Source of the DNA: Sisyra terminalis
Taxonomy: Eukaryota; Arthropoda; Insecta; Neuroptera; Sisyridae
Assembly (NCBI GenBank): GCA_958496175.1
Contig: OY292278.1
Location: 11,656,001-11,720,000, forward strand
DNA: 64,000 bases
Reading direction: 5' to 3'
The notes beneath the pieces are model-generated. The model was not told the DNA's origin. It saw nothing but the letters and a program-made list of their open reading frames with translations, and searched no databases. The number at the start of each line of letters is the position of its first letter. Positions within the stretch are counted from its first letter, which is position 1. Shown here piece after piece: positions 12,241-24,159 of this stretch. Position numbers and translations under genes: made by a program.

Positions 12241-13018
12241 ATTAATATCATATATCAAATCATCAACCTTTTTCTATATTATATCCCTAAATTTACATTC
12301 AAATCTCTTGAATTTACTTTTATTTCGTTGCCGAAAAATTACATCATAAAGTTTAAAACCCCATACCAAGTACATCTTTAGTTCAAATTCTTATGTCTTC
12401 TTATTTGATAAACAAAATAAAAGATTATATAAAGAGATGCTTTCGTGTTCACATTCGTGCGAATCTTAAACTTTACTTTACGTTTTTGATGTTAACACTT
12501 AGGTTCAACGTCTCAACATCATCTTAACACTTCCATCGAACTCGAACATCGAACCAAGTACATATACCTTCAACCCACACATATCTTTCTACATAAAATA
12601 CAAATACCTCAATACACAACCGCAACCGTACGCTACTCAACGTGAACATGTGTTTTCGATATCGCAAGACAAGCAGACAATTTCGATAGTGTTTAGTACA
12701 AGATGGCAAAGAGTATGGGAAAGTTAAATAGAGAAAATCGAGATTGTTACCACAAATATTCTCGTTTGTCGAGGAAATAACCAGATTTTTGAGATAGAAC
12801 TTGATGGCGGTTGAACTTGATGGAGGATGGAAGCTGCTACGTGATCAATTTATTTCAAGAAAATTGAGTTTTACTTTCAGATTCATTAGTTATCTCTGTC
12901 TATATTAACACATAAAACCCTATTTTTGTACAATTTATTTTTTCTGTCTCAATATTTGTGTCAAGATGTCTCTTAACAATAGACTTCCATCATACAAGCT
13001 GATTCAAAAAGATATTAA
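12241..13018. other. Unassigned stretch, no gene seen
   Basis: Moderately complex sequence with a 61-codon frame at 12,524-12,709 on the - strand that lacks recognisable motifs. No repeats detected. Confidence 0.4.
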
Positions 13019-13758
13019 GGGGTTAGGGGTAGTCAGGATTTTCAAAAAATCAATTTTTTTTTGCATTTTCGTTAAGTGTAATATCTTAAAAATATTCTCT
13101 GAAAATTTCAAGTTGATCCGATAATAACTGTAATATTATTGGCCCAGGAATAGATGACTCCGTGTAAGTGATTAAATAATTAGTATTTCTGTACGTAAAT
13201 CTAGTGTGAAACTTTGAATGCGTTTATCTCAAAACTATGTTTTTTGAACTGGTGACAACTGTAACTTGATAACCGCTCAGTAGATTTTAATAAAATTCAT
13301 ACAGCTTTTAGAATACATAATAAACTCAGGCCTGATCGAAGGATTTATTTTTTTCAAAAATTTCGATTTTTTAAGACCGATTAACTGTTAATTTTTTCCC
13401 GAAAATCTAGAAAAAAAAAATCCTGAGGCCGCCATTTTGTTAATTTTTGAAAAAAAAAAAAGCTTCGATCAGGCCCAGGATTATCTATTTAAAAAACTAT
13501 TTTTTTTCATCCGATTGATTTTAGATGAATCTGCAAGGACTTATGATTATCACCGCAAGGACCATTTTTTGAAACTGGGTCAACACAGACAGCTATAACT
13601 TTGGATATTATAATTTTTTTTTTAAATTTTCGTGACTTTAAGTCAAAACATTGTATAATAATGCCATATTATTACTTTTGTAAAATAACATGATTTAATA
13701 GCAAAAAAAAATTACTGAAAATTCTCATTTTTTCGTGTCTCTGACTACCCCTAACCCC
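13019..13758. mobile_element. TTAA-flanked MITE
   Basis: A perfect 18-bp terminal inverted repeat, GGGGTTAGGGGTAGTCAG, is flanked by TTAA at 13,015-13,018 and 13,759-13,762. It is 740 bp with no coding capacity. Its termini resemble those of the 10,263-10,984 element (both begin GGGGTTA), so they may share a transposase source. Superfamily is piggyBac-like or Kolobok-like by target site only. Confidence 0.85.
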
Positions 13759-13870
13759 TTAATACACTTCTTGTACCATAAACTTGAATTTTGTAAGTAA
13801 AATATGATTATATATACATGGAAGTATATAAATGTTTCATATGCTCTCATCTGGCTACACAGATAATATC

Positions 13871-14184
13871 TAAGATAGTGGTTCCCAAAGTGGTTTCTAA
13901 AAATCCTCAGGGGTCCCCGATACTATTCAATGAATCCATGGAATATTGAAAATAACTTCAAGACTCCTGAACAATATTATAGGTTCCATGCAAGGTTAAA
14001 TATAAAATTGGAATAAATTTAAATAAATAGCATTAAAGAAAATAGAAGTCATTATATTTGCCAAATTTAACAAAAGTTATTTGAAACTTTAAGGTGCCTA
14101 ATTAGAGATTTCAATCCAGCTCAATTTTAGGCTCTGCAGAATCCCACAGGATCCCGCTAATTAGTGGATATAAAGGTAATAACT
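13871..14184. mobile_element. Possible hAT element end, partner end not found
   Basis: The sequence AGTGGTTCCCAAAGTGG, followed by a CAGGGGTCCCC stretch, is typical of hAT-type termini. No matching inverted end was found within this stretch, so it is either truncated or a solitary terminus. The right limit given is arbitrary. Confidence 0.4.
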
Positions 14185-14290
14185 ATTACCTGATGATGAC
14201 AGTCAAAAACTGTTTAAACGCGTCGTAATAAAGAAGAAATTGAGTCATAAGACATTATTATCCATTACAATTATCAATCACAAATTATCA
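14185..14290 (+). repeat. Penelope-type terminal repeat fragment, family A
   Basis: Contains CTGATGA at 14,191-14,197, a short hairpin (ACAG pairing with CTGT), then TAAAC where other copies have GAAAC. The surrounding sequence, including the AATAAAGAAGAAATTGAG stretch, matches the repeat next to Penelope-like RT at 30,665-30,800. The GAAA to TAAA change would disable a hammerhead. Confidence 0.55.
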
Positions 14291-14331
14291 TGCAATTATC
14301 CATTATTATATTGTGACTTAAATTATATTTT

Positions 14332-14765
14332 TTTTTCTCATTAATATAATATACGGTTGCCTAATTAAATTTGGCCGCAAATAAGGGTTGCTGGCTGCTA
14401 AAGATGGTAAATATTAAAAATAGAGTGAAAGAGAGCTAGCGCGGAACTATTTTACATAGCTATTTTACCAGCTAATCCCGGACAAGTCGACAAAGAAATC
14501 ATTGATGGTTTCTATTATTTATATCAAATTGGGTCTACTTTGCCACAAACATTTAGAAAAGTTGCAAAATCGATATTGATAAAACTTTGTTCAAAAAATA
14601 CTCCGGAAGTACTTGAGTGGAATCGCTGTCCTCGTCTAACTGGTGATGTTACGCGCTAGCTCTCTTTCACTCTTTTTTTAATATTTACCATCTTTAGCAG
14701 CCAGCAACCCTTATTTGCGGCCAGATTTAATAAGGCAACCGTATATTATAATAATGAGAAAAAAA
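14332..14765. mobile_element. Foldback element with about 110-bp arms enclosing an open frame
   Basis: The arms 14,332-14,440 and 14,653-14,765 are inverted copies of each other with a few differences. They start in a T-run followed by CTCATTA and reach inward to GAGAGCTAGCGC. The central 210 bp is single-copy in the window and open in one frame. No target duplication could be fixed. The structure resembles a MITE or foldback that has captured host sequence. Confidence 0.75.
14429..14659 (+). pseudogene. Open frame between foldback arms, unrecognised
   Basis: A frame open for 76 codons runs from just after a TGA at 14,426 to a TAG at 14,657, spanning the whole centre of the foldback. The encoded peptide has globular character, with a PGQVDKEIIDGF segment followed by a helix-like stretch and a CPRL motif, and is less A/T-biased than neighbouring chance frames. 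I do not recognise the family. It has no starting Met near its left end, so it reads like an internal exon captured by the element rather than a gene of its own. A chance frame cannot be excluded. Confidence 0.4.
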
Positions 14766-15763
14766 ATGCTTTAATTTGATATATAAATCATAAATGCACG
14801 TTATGAACGTAAAAAGGGCCCAAAATCATACCTGTTTACACCTGGCTGCGAAGAGATGCAGTCAAGTACGCAACGGCAACCCTTACTTTTCAAAGTCTTT
14901 ATATATATTGCCGCGAAGTGGACAATATTTTATTTTAAAAACAAATCAATTAAATTTTTGTGAAAAATCAATTAAAAATAATTTAATTAAAAATAGTAGC
15001 GGCCACATTTTGATAGGCAACCTAGTAGATTTTTATGCTCCTGATGATAAATATGCGTAAAAATTAGGTTTTTAGCATAAACTCGATCACTACACTTTTC
15101 TGCAGTGGGATCCTAGACTATATCATGAATATTTGATTTTTGCTTAGAATTTAATAAAAAAATATGCAACTTTTCAATGGCTCACCCAACAAATCCGAGT
15201 TTGTTTACCATAATCTCATATTTCATAAAATAAATAATCGACAAAGTTCAGACGTACCAACTGCAAAAAGGATCCACTCAAACGCTGTTGGTTTCGTAAG
15301 TGGTTGAGCTCATTAGAGCATCGTTAGTTTTCCGTTTATTTGTTAACGTTGCTGGCCTGAAATTCCACCATTCGCTCGACTACCAACATTAAAATAATAT
15401 TTAAGTTATATATTCTTTACATTTTTTTTTTATTTAGCAAAATGCATATACGTATATAGTATATAGTTTCCCTATGTTATAATATTGCTGTGAACGGCAA
15501 CGTTGAAATAATATTAATAAAAGCTGTAGTGGAAGCCCTCAAACGTGCAGCTTTCGCTTGGCTTTTAGTATGGAGAATAATGTAATTCTAAATAATAAAT
15601 AACAAGCGGATTTAAAATAGGAAAATATTTTAACAAAAGTCTGAGATTAACGAGCATTATATGTTTTATTTGGAATTTACCACGATATTATTTTTATTCA
15701 AGAGAAGCACATTGAATTACTTTGGTGGTGGAGGGATTTGAATTTTCTATTAATTATGAAATA
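14766..15763. other. Unassigned stretch, no gene seen
   Basis: An 88-codon frame at 14,794-15,060 (+) has no recognisable motif. The short block around 14,870-14,890 echoes the GGCAACCCTTA motif of the adjacent foldback arm, hinting at a fragment of the same element. Confidence 0.4.
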
Positions 15764-16325
15764 TTTATTATTGTTATAAATTTTAAGAATAATTTATTAT
15801 TTTCTAAATTAAAACTTTGAAGTTTTAAGACTGTAATGCAAAGCTTTGTCTTATCATTGAATAGAACTAGGAGCTTTAAATCGAAGCTGGAATCGGAACC
15901 ATCAAAACTTAATCTGGTTCTATTTCCTAAAAATTTTAGGCTTAAAAAATACTGTTTAGTAACTTTATATTTAAAGCCAAATCTCAATATTAAAACACTG
16001 TATTTAATTTAATGTATTATAGTAGCGACATAAGTTTATTATTATTATAAATTTTAAGATTAATTTGTAGCATTCTAAGTTAAGACTTCTAAGTTAAGAT
16101 TGCAATGCAGAGCTTTGTCTTATCATTGAATAGGAATAGGAGCTTTAAAGCGGAGCTGGAATCGGAACCATCAAAGATCATATTGGTTCCATCTTCTAAA
16201 TATTTTCGGTTTAATACATTTCAGAGAATTCATAAAAAAATACTGTTTAGTAACTTTATATTTAAAGCCAAATCTCAATATTAAAACCCTGTATTTAATT
16301 TAATGTACTATAGTAGCGACATAAG
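15764..16325. repeat. Two-copy tandem duplication, about 271-291 bp unit
   Basis: Units 15,764-16,034 and 16,035-16,325 both begin TTTATTATT and end in GTAGCGACATAAG. The second carries about 30 bp extra in its middle. The repeat has no recognisable coding content. Confidence 0.75.
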
Positions 16326-17489
16326 AGCAAAAATATAAACCCATAAGCTTTACTACTTTAAATCATAGCTCAATTCAGAGCTTTCAAACCACTCGAATAG
16401 CTATGCAACTTCTAAATTAAATAATTCTCTCTAATATCAGCTTAACGTTTTTCCTCGAAATTCATCGAAAAGTAAGCAAATGGAAATGTGTCACAATACT
16501 GTCAGCTGTCGATATGCCATTATTTCCCACTGACAAAAATATCTTTTGTTGAAGACAATTTCCACAATGTAATTGCAGTTTCTTTTTGAGGAAATCCTTG
16601 AAAAAAGTTAGCATTAAGTGGATTTTATTTGAAGTTTTCTCATACCAGATATTATCGTGGTAAGTGTTTGAAACTATTGTCGTTTTTAGCGCATCTCTGG
16701 CTTTTATGTTGTATCGTAAAAGTTAACGCATCTAGATCTAGTCTCTAGATATAGTTTGAAGCTTTTTATATTATGTTATTTTATAATAGGATTTTGGGTG
16801 GTTGTTTCGTTAGACTGTTATATTTTCCTGGTTTTTTTAACGGATTCTTTTTTGTACAGAGATTTTTATTTAAAGCTCAGCAAATGAATTTTTAAATTTT
16901 TCATATAATTTAGAGTTTTTTTTTCGGTTATTTGGTTGATAATAGAGAAGCTGTTTTCTAGAAATATCCTTCAGGTCACCTTTAAATAAACTGGTCTCTA
17001 GTTACATCTTTTTTATCGTTAGAAATTTATTTTTTCTGCTATTAGAAAATTCTATTTTTTTTTTATTTTTTGCCCTAATAACTACTTAATTTTCAAAATA
17101 ATTGAACTTTTCTTTTCAAAGCTGTATGTTTTCTTCTCTTTTGGAAACATTTTTCTGAGCCCATTTGTCTGAGTTCTTTTTCTACGCAGTTATTATCACA
17201 AAAATAACCATTCATAATTTGTTTGATTTTTTTAAAATTCTCCACCATTGGAATTCTATTATTTTTTGGCAAATACTTTCTATTGATAATTTTTGGATCA
17301 CATATGAGAGTACATATCTCTCACAAAATTTATTGAATCTTCTATATAAAGACGTTGATATATACAATATGGATCCTTAATTGCCCTCGATTACTCATAT
17401 GTCAGTCCATTTAGTAACATTTAGTCCTTTAAGTTAAATGGATTATTTCGGTTTGTCCTTTTTTGAACATTAATATTCAAAGTATACTT
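16326..17489. other. Unassigned AT-rich stretch
   Basis: No gene recognised. A donor-like GTAAGTG follows a pyrimidine tract and AG near 16,650, but the enclosed segment would be only about 11 bases. A 71-codon frame at 17,165-17,380 (+) appears fortuitous. Confidence 0.4.
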
Positions 17490-17639
17490 AGTGGCGGATT
17501 TAGGTCCAATGCTGTTCTTGGCCTCATTCGATATGCCACCCTTGTTGTTCCAAACCAAGGTGGTTATCAAATTAAAACATCTAATATTCAAATATTTAAT
17601 TAATAAATTATTTTTTATTAATTTCAACTAGACTTCTTT

Positions 17640-17925
17640 AAAATAAAGATATAATTTTTTGACTTATTCATTTCAATAATGTTGGTCAAAGATTAAGTCG
17701 CAGCTTTTTTCTATCATCTTACGATATAAATTTCTTTTATCTAGCCTTGGTTCGCGAAAAACGTCGATTATATCATCATTATCGATTTTTTATACTAATT
17801 GAGAATCAATAGATAATAATTCCAGGACATTAAGTAAATCTTGGTCTACATTTACACGTTATTAACTTTTCACTCTTTCTAGGGTGGAAAAAGAGTTTTC
17901 TCCTGAACAATTTGGCGCTGAGATT
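17640..17925 (-). pseudogene. hAT transposase, C-terminal dimerisation region remnant
   Basis: The - strand translation from about 17,925 downward shows ENSFSTLERVKS, matching the conserved A/E-R-S-F-S-x-L-x-R-I-K signature of the hAT C-terminal dimerisation domain. It is followed by a DLLNVLELLSID block and a DDIIDVFREP block in the order expected for the family. Three stop codons interrupt the reading. The catalytic centre upstream is not recognisable, so this is a dead remnant of the transposase that once mobilised the element. The family call rests on motif order by eye. Confidence 0.7.
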
Positions 17926-18171
17926 CAAAAAATTCACAAATCAATGACTACATTAGGGATCATATCTCGAAGATTCCGTGATGCAAAATATTTCATATAG
18001 TTTCAGATATCTTCAGTATTGAATTTTTAAGAAGATAATATAAGAAAATCCATTCATTTACAAAGGCCTCTTCTAAATAGTGACCATACTTTATTGTTTT
18101 AGATATGTACGACGTATTTTGGCTTCCAGGGTTCGCATAGAACTTTAAACGTTTCTTTGTTTTAAATAAGA

Positions 18172-18330
18172 AGACAATTTAGGTTTTTTAAGATCAGTTT
18201 TTTTATTTAATATTTTTATTATTCAATTAACTACGTTTCGTTACTTATCGTAACTTCATCAGGCTTCTTGATTCATAAAATATTTTCAATTTAAATTCAA
18301 TAAATAAATAATTAAATGTTCTGACAAAAA
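18172..18330 (-). repeat. Penelope-type terminal repeat, family B, with hammerhead-like core
   Basis: On the - strand 18,262 to 18,236 reads CTGATGA, then A, a perfect 5-bp hairpin (GTTAC, loop GATAA, GTAAC), then GAAAC. This is the best-formed hammerhead core in the window. The same repeat flanks Penelope-like RT at 31.5-32.2 kb. It is inserted inside the decayed hAT element. Confidence 0.65.
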
Positions 18331-19129
18331 ATGATCGAGTTTAGTAAAAAGTTCTATGATTCTGAAAAAATTGCCATTAGGAGGATTTCTAATTTATTTC
18401 GAATGTCCCCGGAATGGCAGTGCTCTAATTGCCTATGATTTAACAATTGAAAAATGAGATTTGATAAATTGTAAAATAAATTTAAAAAAAATGCAGTTCC
18501 TTTACAGAAGATATTCCATACATTAATAGCGAAACTAATTCAAATTAATTTTTGAATTTGAATTGTCCGTTCATTCATCCCCTTTAAAATTTTGGCAATT
18601 CGAAAATTGTTCCACCCCTAAAATCATGCCATCTTAGGCCCGGGCCTCGTAGGCCTAGAAGTAAATCTATCACTGAATATGCTGGAAAAATGAATTATTA
18701 TGAAATATTGGAATCCGTGACCATTGTTTTGCATAATGAATCAATGAATCAAGTATAACAAGCAAATCGTTACGTTTTAGTTTCATATATTGCTTAACTT
18801 TTAAAATTTTTTTCCTTTTTCTTTGGGATATTTTATAAGACTTTAACGATGTGATTTGCGAATTAATGTAGATATGTGATTTACTGAGTCACTAAAGAGT
18901 CAAAGCTTTAGTTTGGAGTGATAAGTATAGCTTTAACAACTTTAGATTGATAACGATCTATAATTTGCAGATCTTCATAGTAATATGGCCAAGTTGGATT
19001 CATTAATTTATATTTAATAGATTTCTAGTTCAGTTTTAGTCCTCACTCTTGTTTTTTGTTAATAATCCAATATAATTGATTGTACTTGATTTTTATTTAC
19101 TCTTTCTTTTCTTGGTTAATGTTCTTTTC

Positions 19130-19500
19130 ACGTAGGCCTACCTTTTGGATCAACCCCTAGATATCTTGGAGACATTTCTCATGGAATGAATTTATCGTTG
19201 ATTTTCATTGACGAGCATATTTGTTGTCTGAGGGTGAAGGAAAGTTAAGGATATTTTTTTTCCTTCAATATGATATCCCATTGGGTGCACCAGTCTGTTA
19301 TGGTATTTAATGAAGCTTGGATATATCGTTGAATAGTTTTGCTATTTATTGCTTAAATAGCGAATAGTGGTGTCGTCTGTGGATGTGGAGGTTACTGTTT
19401 TATTGTTCTTTTGCAAATTGCTTATCAATATTCGGTAAAGTAATGGTCCTCGAACATTTTCTTGTGGAATTCCGGGTCAACAGGAACTAATTTCTTTACC
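19130..19500 (-). pseudogene. Non-LTR retrotransposon RT fragment
   Basis: The - strand translation from about 19,475 contains GIPQENVRGPLLYRILIS, matching the G-V-P-Q-G-S-V-L-G-P-L-L block of jockey-clade reverse transcriptases, followed by a STDDTTI segment corresponding to the catalytic F/Y-A-D-D motif. Stops and frame changes follow toward 19,130. No endonuclease domain or 3' tail is attached. It is a short dead fragment. Confidence 0.7.
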
Positions 19501-19847
19501 GTATTGGGCACAAAGGTGTTTATTACATAGGAAACTTGTTAGGATTTGGTGATATTTGGGAAATAATTAGGAGTAGATTTTTGAAAAAAGACTATTATGA
19601 CTTATTCAGTCGAATTCCTGTGACAAATAATGATTCCATTTGATTACTTTATTTCCTCTATTGCTCTTCCAAATCATGATTTGAGTTACCAAGGATATAT
19701 CTTAGTAATTAATTAGAATAGAATTTTAGATCCATTTTGCTAATTATAACACCAGCAGTTAGACGTTTAATTATTGTAATCACTAAGGAACATTTTTTGG
19801 ATAATCAAAATTATAGTATTTTATTTGGTATTTTGACTCAAGTCTCT
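19501..19847. other. Unassigned AT-rich stretch
   Basis: Possibly more decayed retrotransposon sequence, but no motif could be read. Confidence 0.3.
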
Positions 19848-20062
19848 CTTAGGTCGGTTAATATCTGGCAACATTAAATTTTTAAATTTTCAACTTTGGT
19901 TTTTTATTTTATTCAAGATTTTTTTGTTCATTCATTTCTAATATGGTATATTTTTCTTTTCTTGTGGTTAAATTTTTATTATGGGCCAATTTATTAACGA
20001 ATTAAGTTAACAATAATTTAGCAAATGTAACATTGCCAGATATTGACTGACCTAAAAAGGAT
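19848..20062. repeat. Short inverted-repeat element
   Basis: TAGGTCGGTTAATATCTGG near the left end and the inverse of CCAGATATTGACTGACCTA near the right form imperfect inverted repeats of about 25 bp around roughly 160 bp of A/T-rich sequence. This looks like a small MITE. Target duplication is not clear. Confidence 0.45.
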
Positions 20063-20299
20063 TTATTCCGGCATTTTTTGGCAACGTCAGATTACAATAT
20101 TGGTTATATTCTATAGATACATCAACTTGTACTACACAGGTTATAAGTAATAAATTGGAACCGGAGTAAAACCAAACTAATTCGGCCATTAAACTAACTA
20201 ACCATTAAACCTTAAATGTTTTTATATTGACTAACAAGAGAAAAATATGACTCATTTATTTTGAAAGTGATGTAAGTCCATTTCAAGGACGGTCTATAT

Positions 20300-20514
20300 C
20301 AGCGGACGGGGAACCGGGGTAAATTACCCCACATGGGGTAAAAATGATTTTTTTTCGGGTAATAGGTTTTAGTAATAGGTAATATGTAAATAAAAAAATG
20401 TAATAAATAATGTTTATTTAAAATTTATATTGATTGTTTTCTTTTCAGAATGGGGGGGGGAATATTGACTTACACAAAATTGGGGTAATGGTTAAAGAAG
20501 TTCTCCGACCGCTG
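20300..20514. mobile_element. hAT-type MITE with perfect 8-bp target duplication
   Basis: GTCTATAT occurs exactly on both sides (20,292-20,299 and 20,515-20,522). The ends are CAGCGGACGGGGAAC and the inverse of CAGCGGTCGGAGAAC. The 215-bp element has no coding capacity of its own, although a chance frame (20,434-20,667) runs across its right edge. Confidence 0.88.
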
Positions 20515-20522
20515 GTCTATAT

Positions 20523-21755
20523 GGTGGTTCTTCTTCTTGTAACTAGAACAAAGTATGTTAATTATTTTATCGCTAAGTTTTCAGAAATTACTGATTTCAT
20601 TTTAGCTGCTAACAAAAACACCAATTATTCCCTACTCCTTCCCTACATCTTATGTTCCTATGGTTAAATTGATAACACTATAGGGATTGTTCTTGAAGTG
20701 GACTTAACTCACTTTCAAAATAAACGGTTCATATCTTTAAAAGGATCACACATTTTAGAACGACAGTTTTTCCAAATGAAATGTGAAAAATTTAGAGTTA
20801 AAGAAAATGAGTTCAATCTTAATAAGCAAAAGGATATTTCAGTGTTCCAGTATTTTGGTCGCAAATTAATGAGTTGGAAGGCTTTCAGAGTGATTGTTGA
20901 AATTAAATGGTGCATTAAAATATTTCGTAATATTTCGTAGATAATAAATCAAGTGAGACGAAAGTCGCAGATGGGCGAAGAAACGGGATAGAATGGGTGA
21001 TATATCTTGATTAATTTACCAAATGGTCATTGAATCGGTCCATTAATAATAATTTAGCGAAAAAGAAAATGATTTTTTTCGGGGCAAATTTAATAAGAAA
21101 ATATCGACAAAAGCATATTGAACTTTTCTCCCGATGTACGAAGGTGGGGTGGAATGAATGTGGACGTAGCAAAGCTGTAATTACGGTAAATCGGCTGATG
21201 TTGTTGCGGATTTTCATCAATGTATGTGCAAATTGTTAACATAATCCGTTCAGAGTACACCGGCATTTACATAATACGATGATAGCCTTAACGGGAAGTT
21301 AAAGCGGCTAATTTTGCCGGGAAAAATACACGGACGGGTTTGGAGTATCTTCGTCGATATTATTATTGAACTCGGGGCCAATATTTTGTAAAATATTCAT
21401 CGAACAAAGGCTGGTAAACAAATTGCCTCGTCTTCCATTTCCTCGTAGTGTTTGTTCGAAATCAACTCAACATCATGATCATATATACAAACATTGTACA
21501 AGAGATGGGAGTGGAAGGCAAAAAGGATGAAGAAATGTTCACGGAAAGTCGAGCTTTTTCAAGCTTTTCAAGATATTCTATTTGTTATCTTCTGTCTGAT
21601 GTATTTTTCTGCCTTTTTCCATGTTGTTTCGATCTATTGATTGAATCGAAACTTTCTTCTACAGTTCAGAGGCGGCGCATTGGTAGTTTCTCTATTTTCG
21701 AAAATTGATGGTCTTTTCTTAAAGCAGACGAAGAACCATTTTACCTTTTCGTTTA
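20523..21755. other. Unassigned; higher-complexity island at about 20.95-21.7 kb
   Basis: No gene recognised. The island has CpG-containing, non-repetitive sequence. Paired overlapping frames on both strands at 21,011-21,239 are mirror images without motifs. A frame at 21,448-21,708 (+) has a cysteine- and phenylalanine-rich segment but no known family. Confidence 0.4.
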
Positions 21756-24159
21756 TCTATACTAATATATAAAATTCTTACGTCTGTCTGTACATTTTGA
21801 TTTTGAACCGAATTTTAGAGTAAATATTTGTTTCAAGAGGTCTTTATTCCAAATTTAACATTTTTAAAATTTTTGTCTGTCTGTCTGTCAGTGTGTCCCG
21901 ATTTAACTAAAGAACAAAACACCCGAATTTAATGAAATTTTATGTTAAGATACAACACAATTTCCCGCAGACTATAGGCTACTTATCATTCCAAAAAAAT
22001 AATAAGGGAAGGTATTCCCTAGGGATAAAACAAAAAAAAAATATTTTCGACAAACGAGTTATATATCATTGGAAAGGTAATTTAAACTTAGAAAATATTA
22101 TGTACAAATATTTTTAATTGAACTCATATAAAGCACAGTAAATTTAATTTTAATTTTAAAAAATTGCCTCTTTGAAATATAAACCTTTATGTATATAAAA
22201 CACATAGTTGATGTTAATAGCGTAATGGCTTACGCATCTTACATTCTGGTACTCCAAATCATAAAGACGTGGGTTCGAATCTTACTGTAAACTTTTTCTT
22301 TACAAAATTGTTGTAAATAAACCCTTAGAATGGCTCAATAAGAAAATATTAACGAAAAAAAAGTAATAGTAGTAGTAGTAATAGTAATAAAACTTAAAGT
22401 AAATACGTTTTTAAAATCGTGCATATACAAAATCCTGTATTTATATATCCCCTCTGACTGATGAAATTTTAATATTCGATTTATTCTTTTTAAGAAGTAG
22501 ACATCTGAAAAGATTTTTTTTTTGAAACTTCCTACCCTAAAAGAGTAAAAGGAGTGACTTAGTTTGTATGAGAAAATGTAGAGTAAATCAACAATCGAAA
22601 TTTTGAATTTAATAAGTGTCATTCATAAATAAATACATAATTAATAATAAATTTCTGTTTTTGTTATATCATTTTAACTACAGCATTTTAAATAACGTCA
22701 TTTCACTTAATTAGTATGAAAGTTTAGGTAGTAGGTACTTATACCAAATACCAAAGAGACAGTTTTTATTTTGTTTTTTGTTTTTCAACAATCAAACTTT
22801 TTTAAAATCTAATGTTTATGAACCAATGATTGTGACCTGGAGCAATTATTTAGCATTAAGGGAGCAATTTTTTGTCATATATTTCATTATCAATTAAAAA
22901 ATAAAGGTCTTCCAAACCATCTTTTCTTCGGTGTTTAGAAAAATTTGAAAATCAATTTTTGTTACTGAAAATAAATAAAATATTCGAATTTCCTTCCACG
23001 CTTTCTATCTATTTCCAACAATTTTGTATGTACAACGTCAAAATGTGCGTTATTGAATTGCTTTTTAGTCATGATAATCAAAATAAAGGCCATAATTTTC
23101 TTCGTTTTACATTGTATTTTACAATATTAATGCATATTTGTGTCGATGAAATTTGAAAAGTGTTTTTCTTATACGATGCAGATATATAATAAGAAAGGGT
23201 TTTTCGATAATTCCTCCTCTAAAAGAGTGACAAATGGTGGCAAAGTTTGTACGGCATAACGTCTAATAAACAATCGAAATTACAAATTTAATTATCAAGG
23301 TATGTTCGTTATAGACGAAACGTTTTATCGCTTAAAATAAAACAAAATTAGTTTATTATTAGAAACAAAAACGTAGGATCTGCTTTAAAATTTAAAGTCT
23401 AATATATATATCTAAAAAAGGTTTAGTTCATAAGTGAGCATTACATTTTTTGGCTTTCACATATTGTAAACCTGAAAATTCGATAAACGTAATCACAAAT
23501 AAATACATTAATGAGCGAATATCGAATAGCGAGAAATTCGGCGAACTGAAAGAAAATGGTTTAATTATATAGTTGAAATTCAGATATTTTAATAATAAGT
23601 GCATAGATATACAATGGTTATACTTGATTATGGAGGAACTGGGTTTCGTGCATTTGAAAAAAAAATAATTTCGCCGTAGTTTTGTACATTTCAAAAGTGT
23701 AAAAGTTGAGACAATGAAATGGGATTTCTACTAATATTCTAAATATCTAGGCGAGTGTTTCGATAACTTTTGACTGTTTTGAGTCATAATTATGACTGGC
23801 TTTTTTGAACTTAACGATAGTTTTTATTTCTGTGTAGATGGTGACTGATTTAGGGATTATTTGTTTCACGGTAGGTATACCTACCGTAGGTATACGGAAT
23901 AAACCAAACTCTTTTTAGATATTTATACATATTTTTTGAAAATTAATTGATCATTATATACAACTATTTTATTCTAAGTAACAGTTTATTAAATGTGTCT
24001 TTTTAAAGTTGACAAAATAGTGTTTTTAAGTATGATTATGTTTTTCGTAAAAGAAATAAGAAAAATAATAATTTTCATATGCCACTACAAACACCAAATT
24101 TAAAAAGAAAATATAATCTACACCTACGTTATGCAGTCGAAGTCGCGGGGATCAGCTAG
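21756..24159 (+). mobile_element. Non-autonomous Helitron, copy 1 (complete)
   Basis: The element starts with TCTATACTAATATATAAA directly after an A and ends in GATCAGCTAG directly before a T. This is the Helitron signature: 5' TC, 3' CTAG, insertion between A and T, no inverted repeats. It is 2,404 bp with no Rep/helicase frame. It aligns along its full length with the copy at 49,139-52,517 and in part with 34,290-35,300. The interior includes a GTCTGTCTGT microsatellite near the 5' end, a tRNA-like segment, and a GGTAGGTATACCTACC palindrome near 23,870. Confidence 0.88.
22214..22290 (+). repeat. tRNA-like segment inside Helitron copy 1
   Basis: A box-A-like stretch (AGCGTAATGGCTTACG) is followed after about 40 bases by a box-B-like core (GGGTTCGAATCTTAC), with the spacing of a tRNA gene. 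The acceptor and anticodon stems do not pair by eye, so it is a tRNA relic, not a gene. The same segment is present in copy 2, so it was acquired before the copies separated. Confidence 0.6.

Larger units (their letters stand above)
17490..18674 (-). mobile_element. Decayed hAT transposon
   Basis: The left end AGTGGCGGATTTAGG and the inverse of the right end (AGTGATAGATTTACT) match at 12 of 15 positions, as in hAT elements whose ends begin CAGTGGCGGA. The interior carries a recognisable hAT C-terminal domain on the - strand. A Penelope-type terminal repeat has inserted at 18,172-18,330. An 8-bp target duplication is not visible, so exact limits are uncertain by a few bases. Confidence 0.65.

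Noticed and set aside
16640..16665. Acceptor- and donor-like sites enclosing about 11 bases
   Set aside because: Too short to be credible without transcript evidence.
22214..22290. Functional tRNA gene
   Set aside because: Boxes A and B are recognisable, but acceptor and anticodon stems do not pair by eye, and the segment is part of a Helitron.
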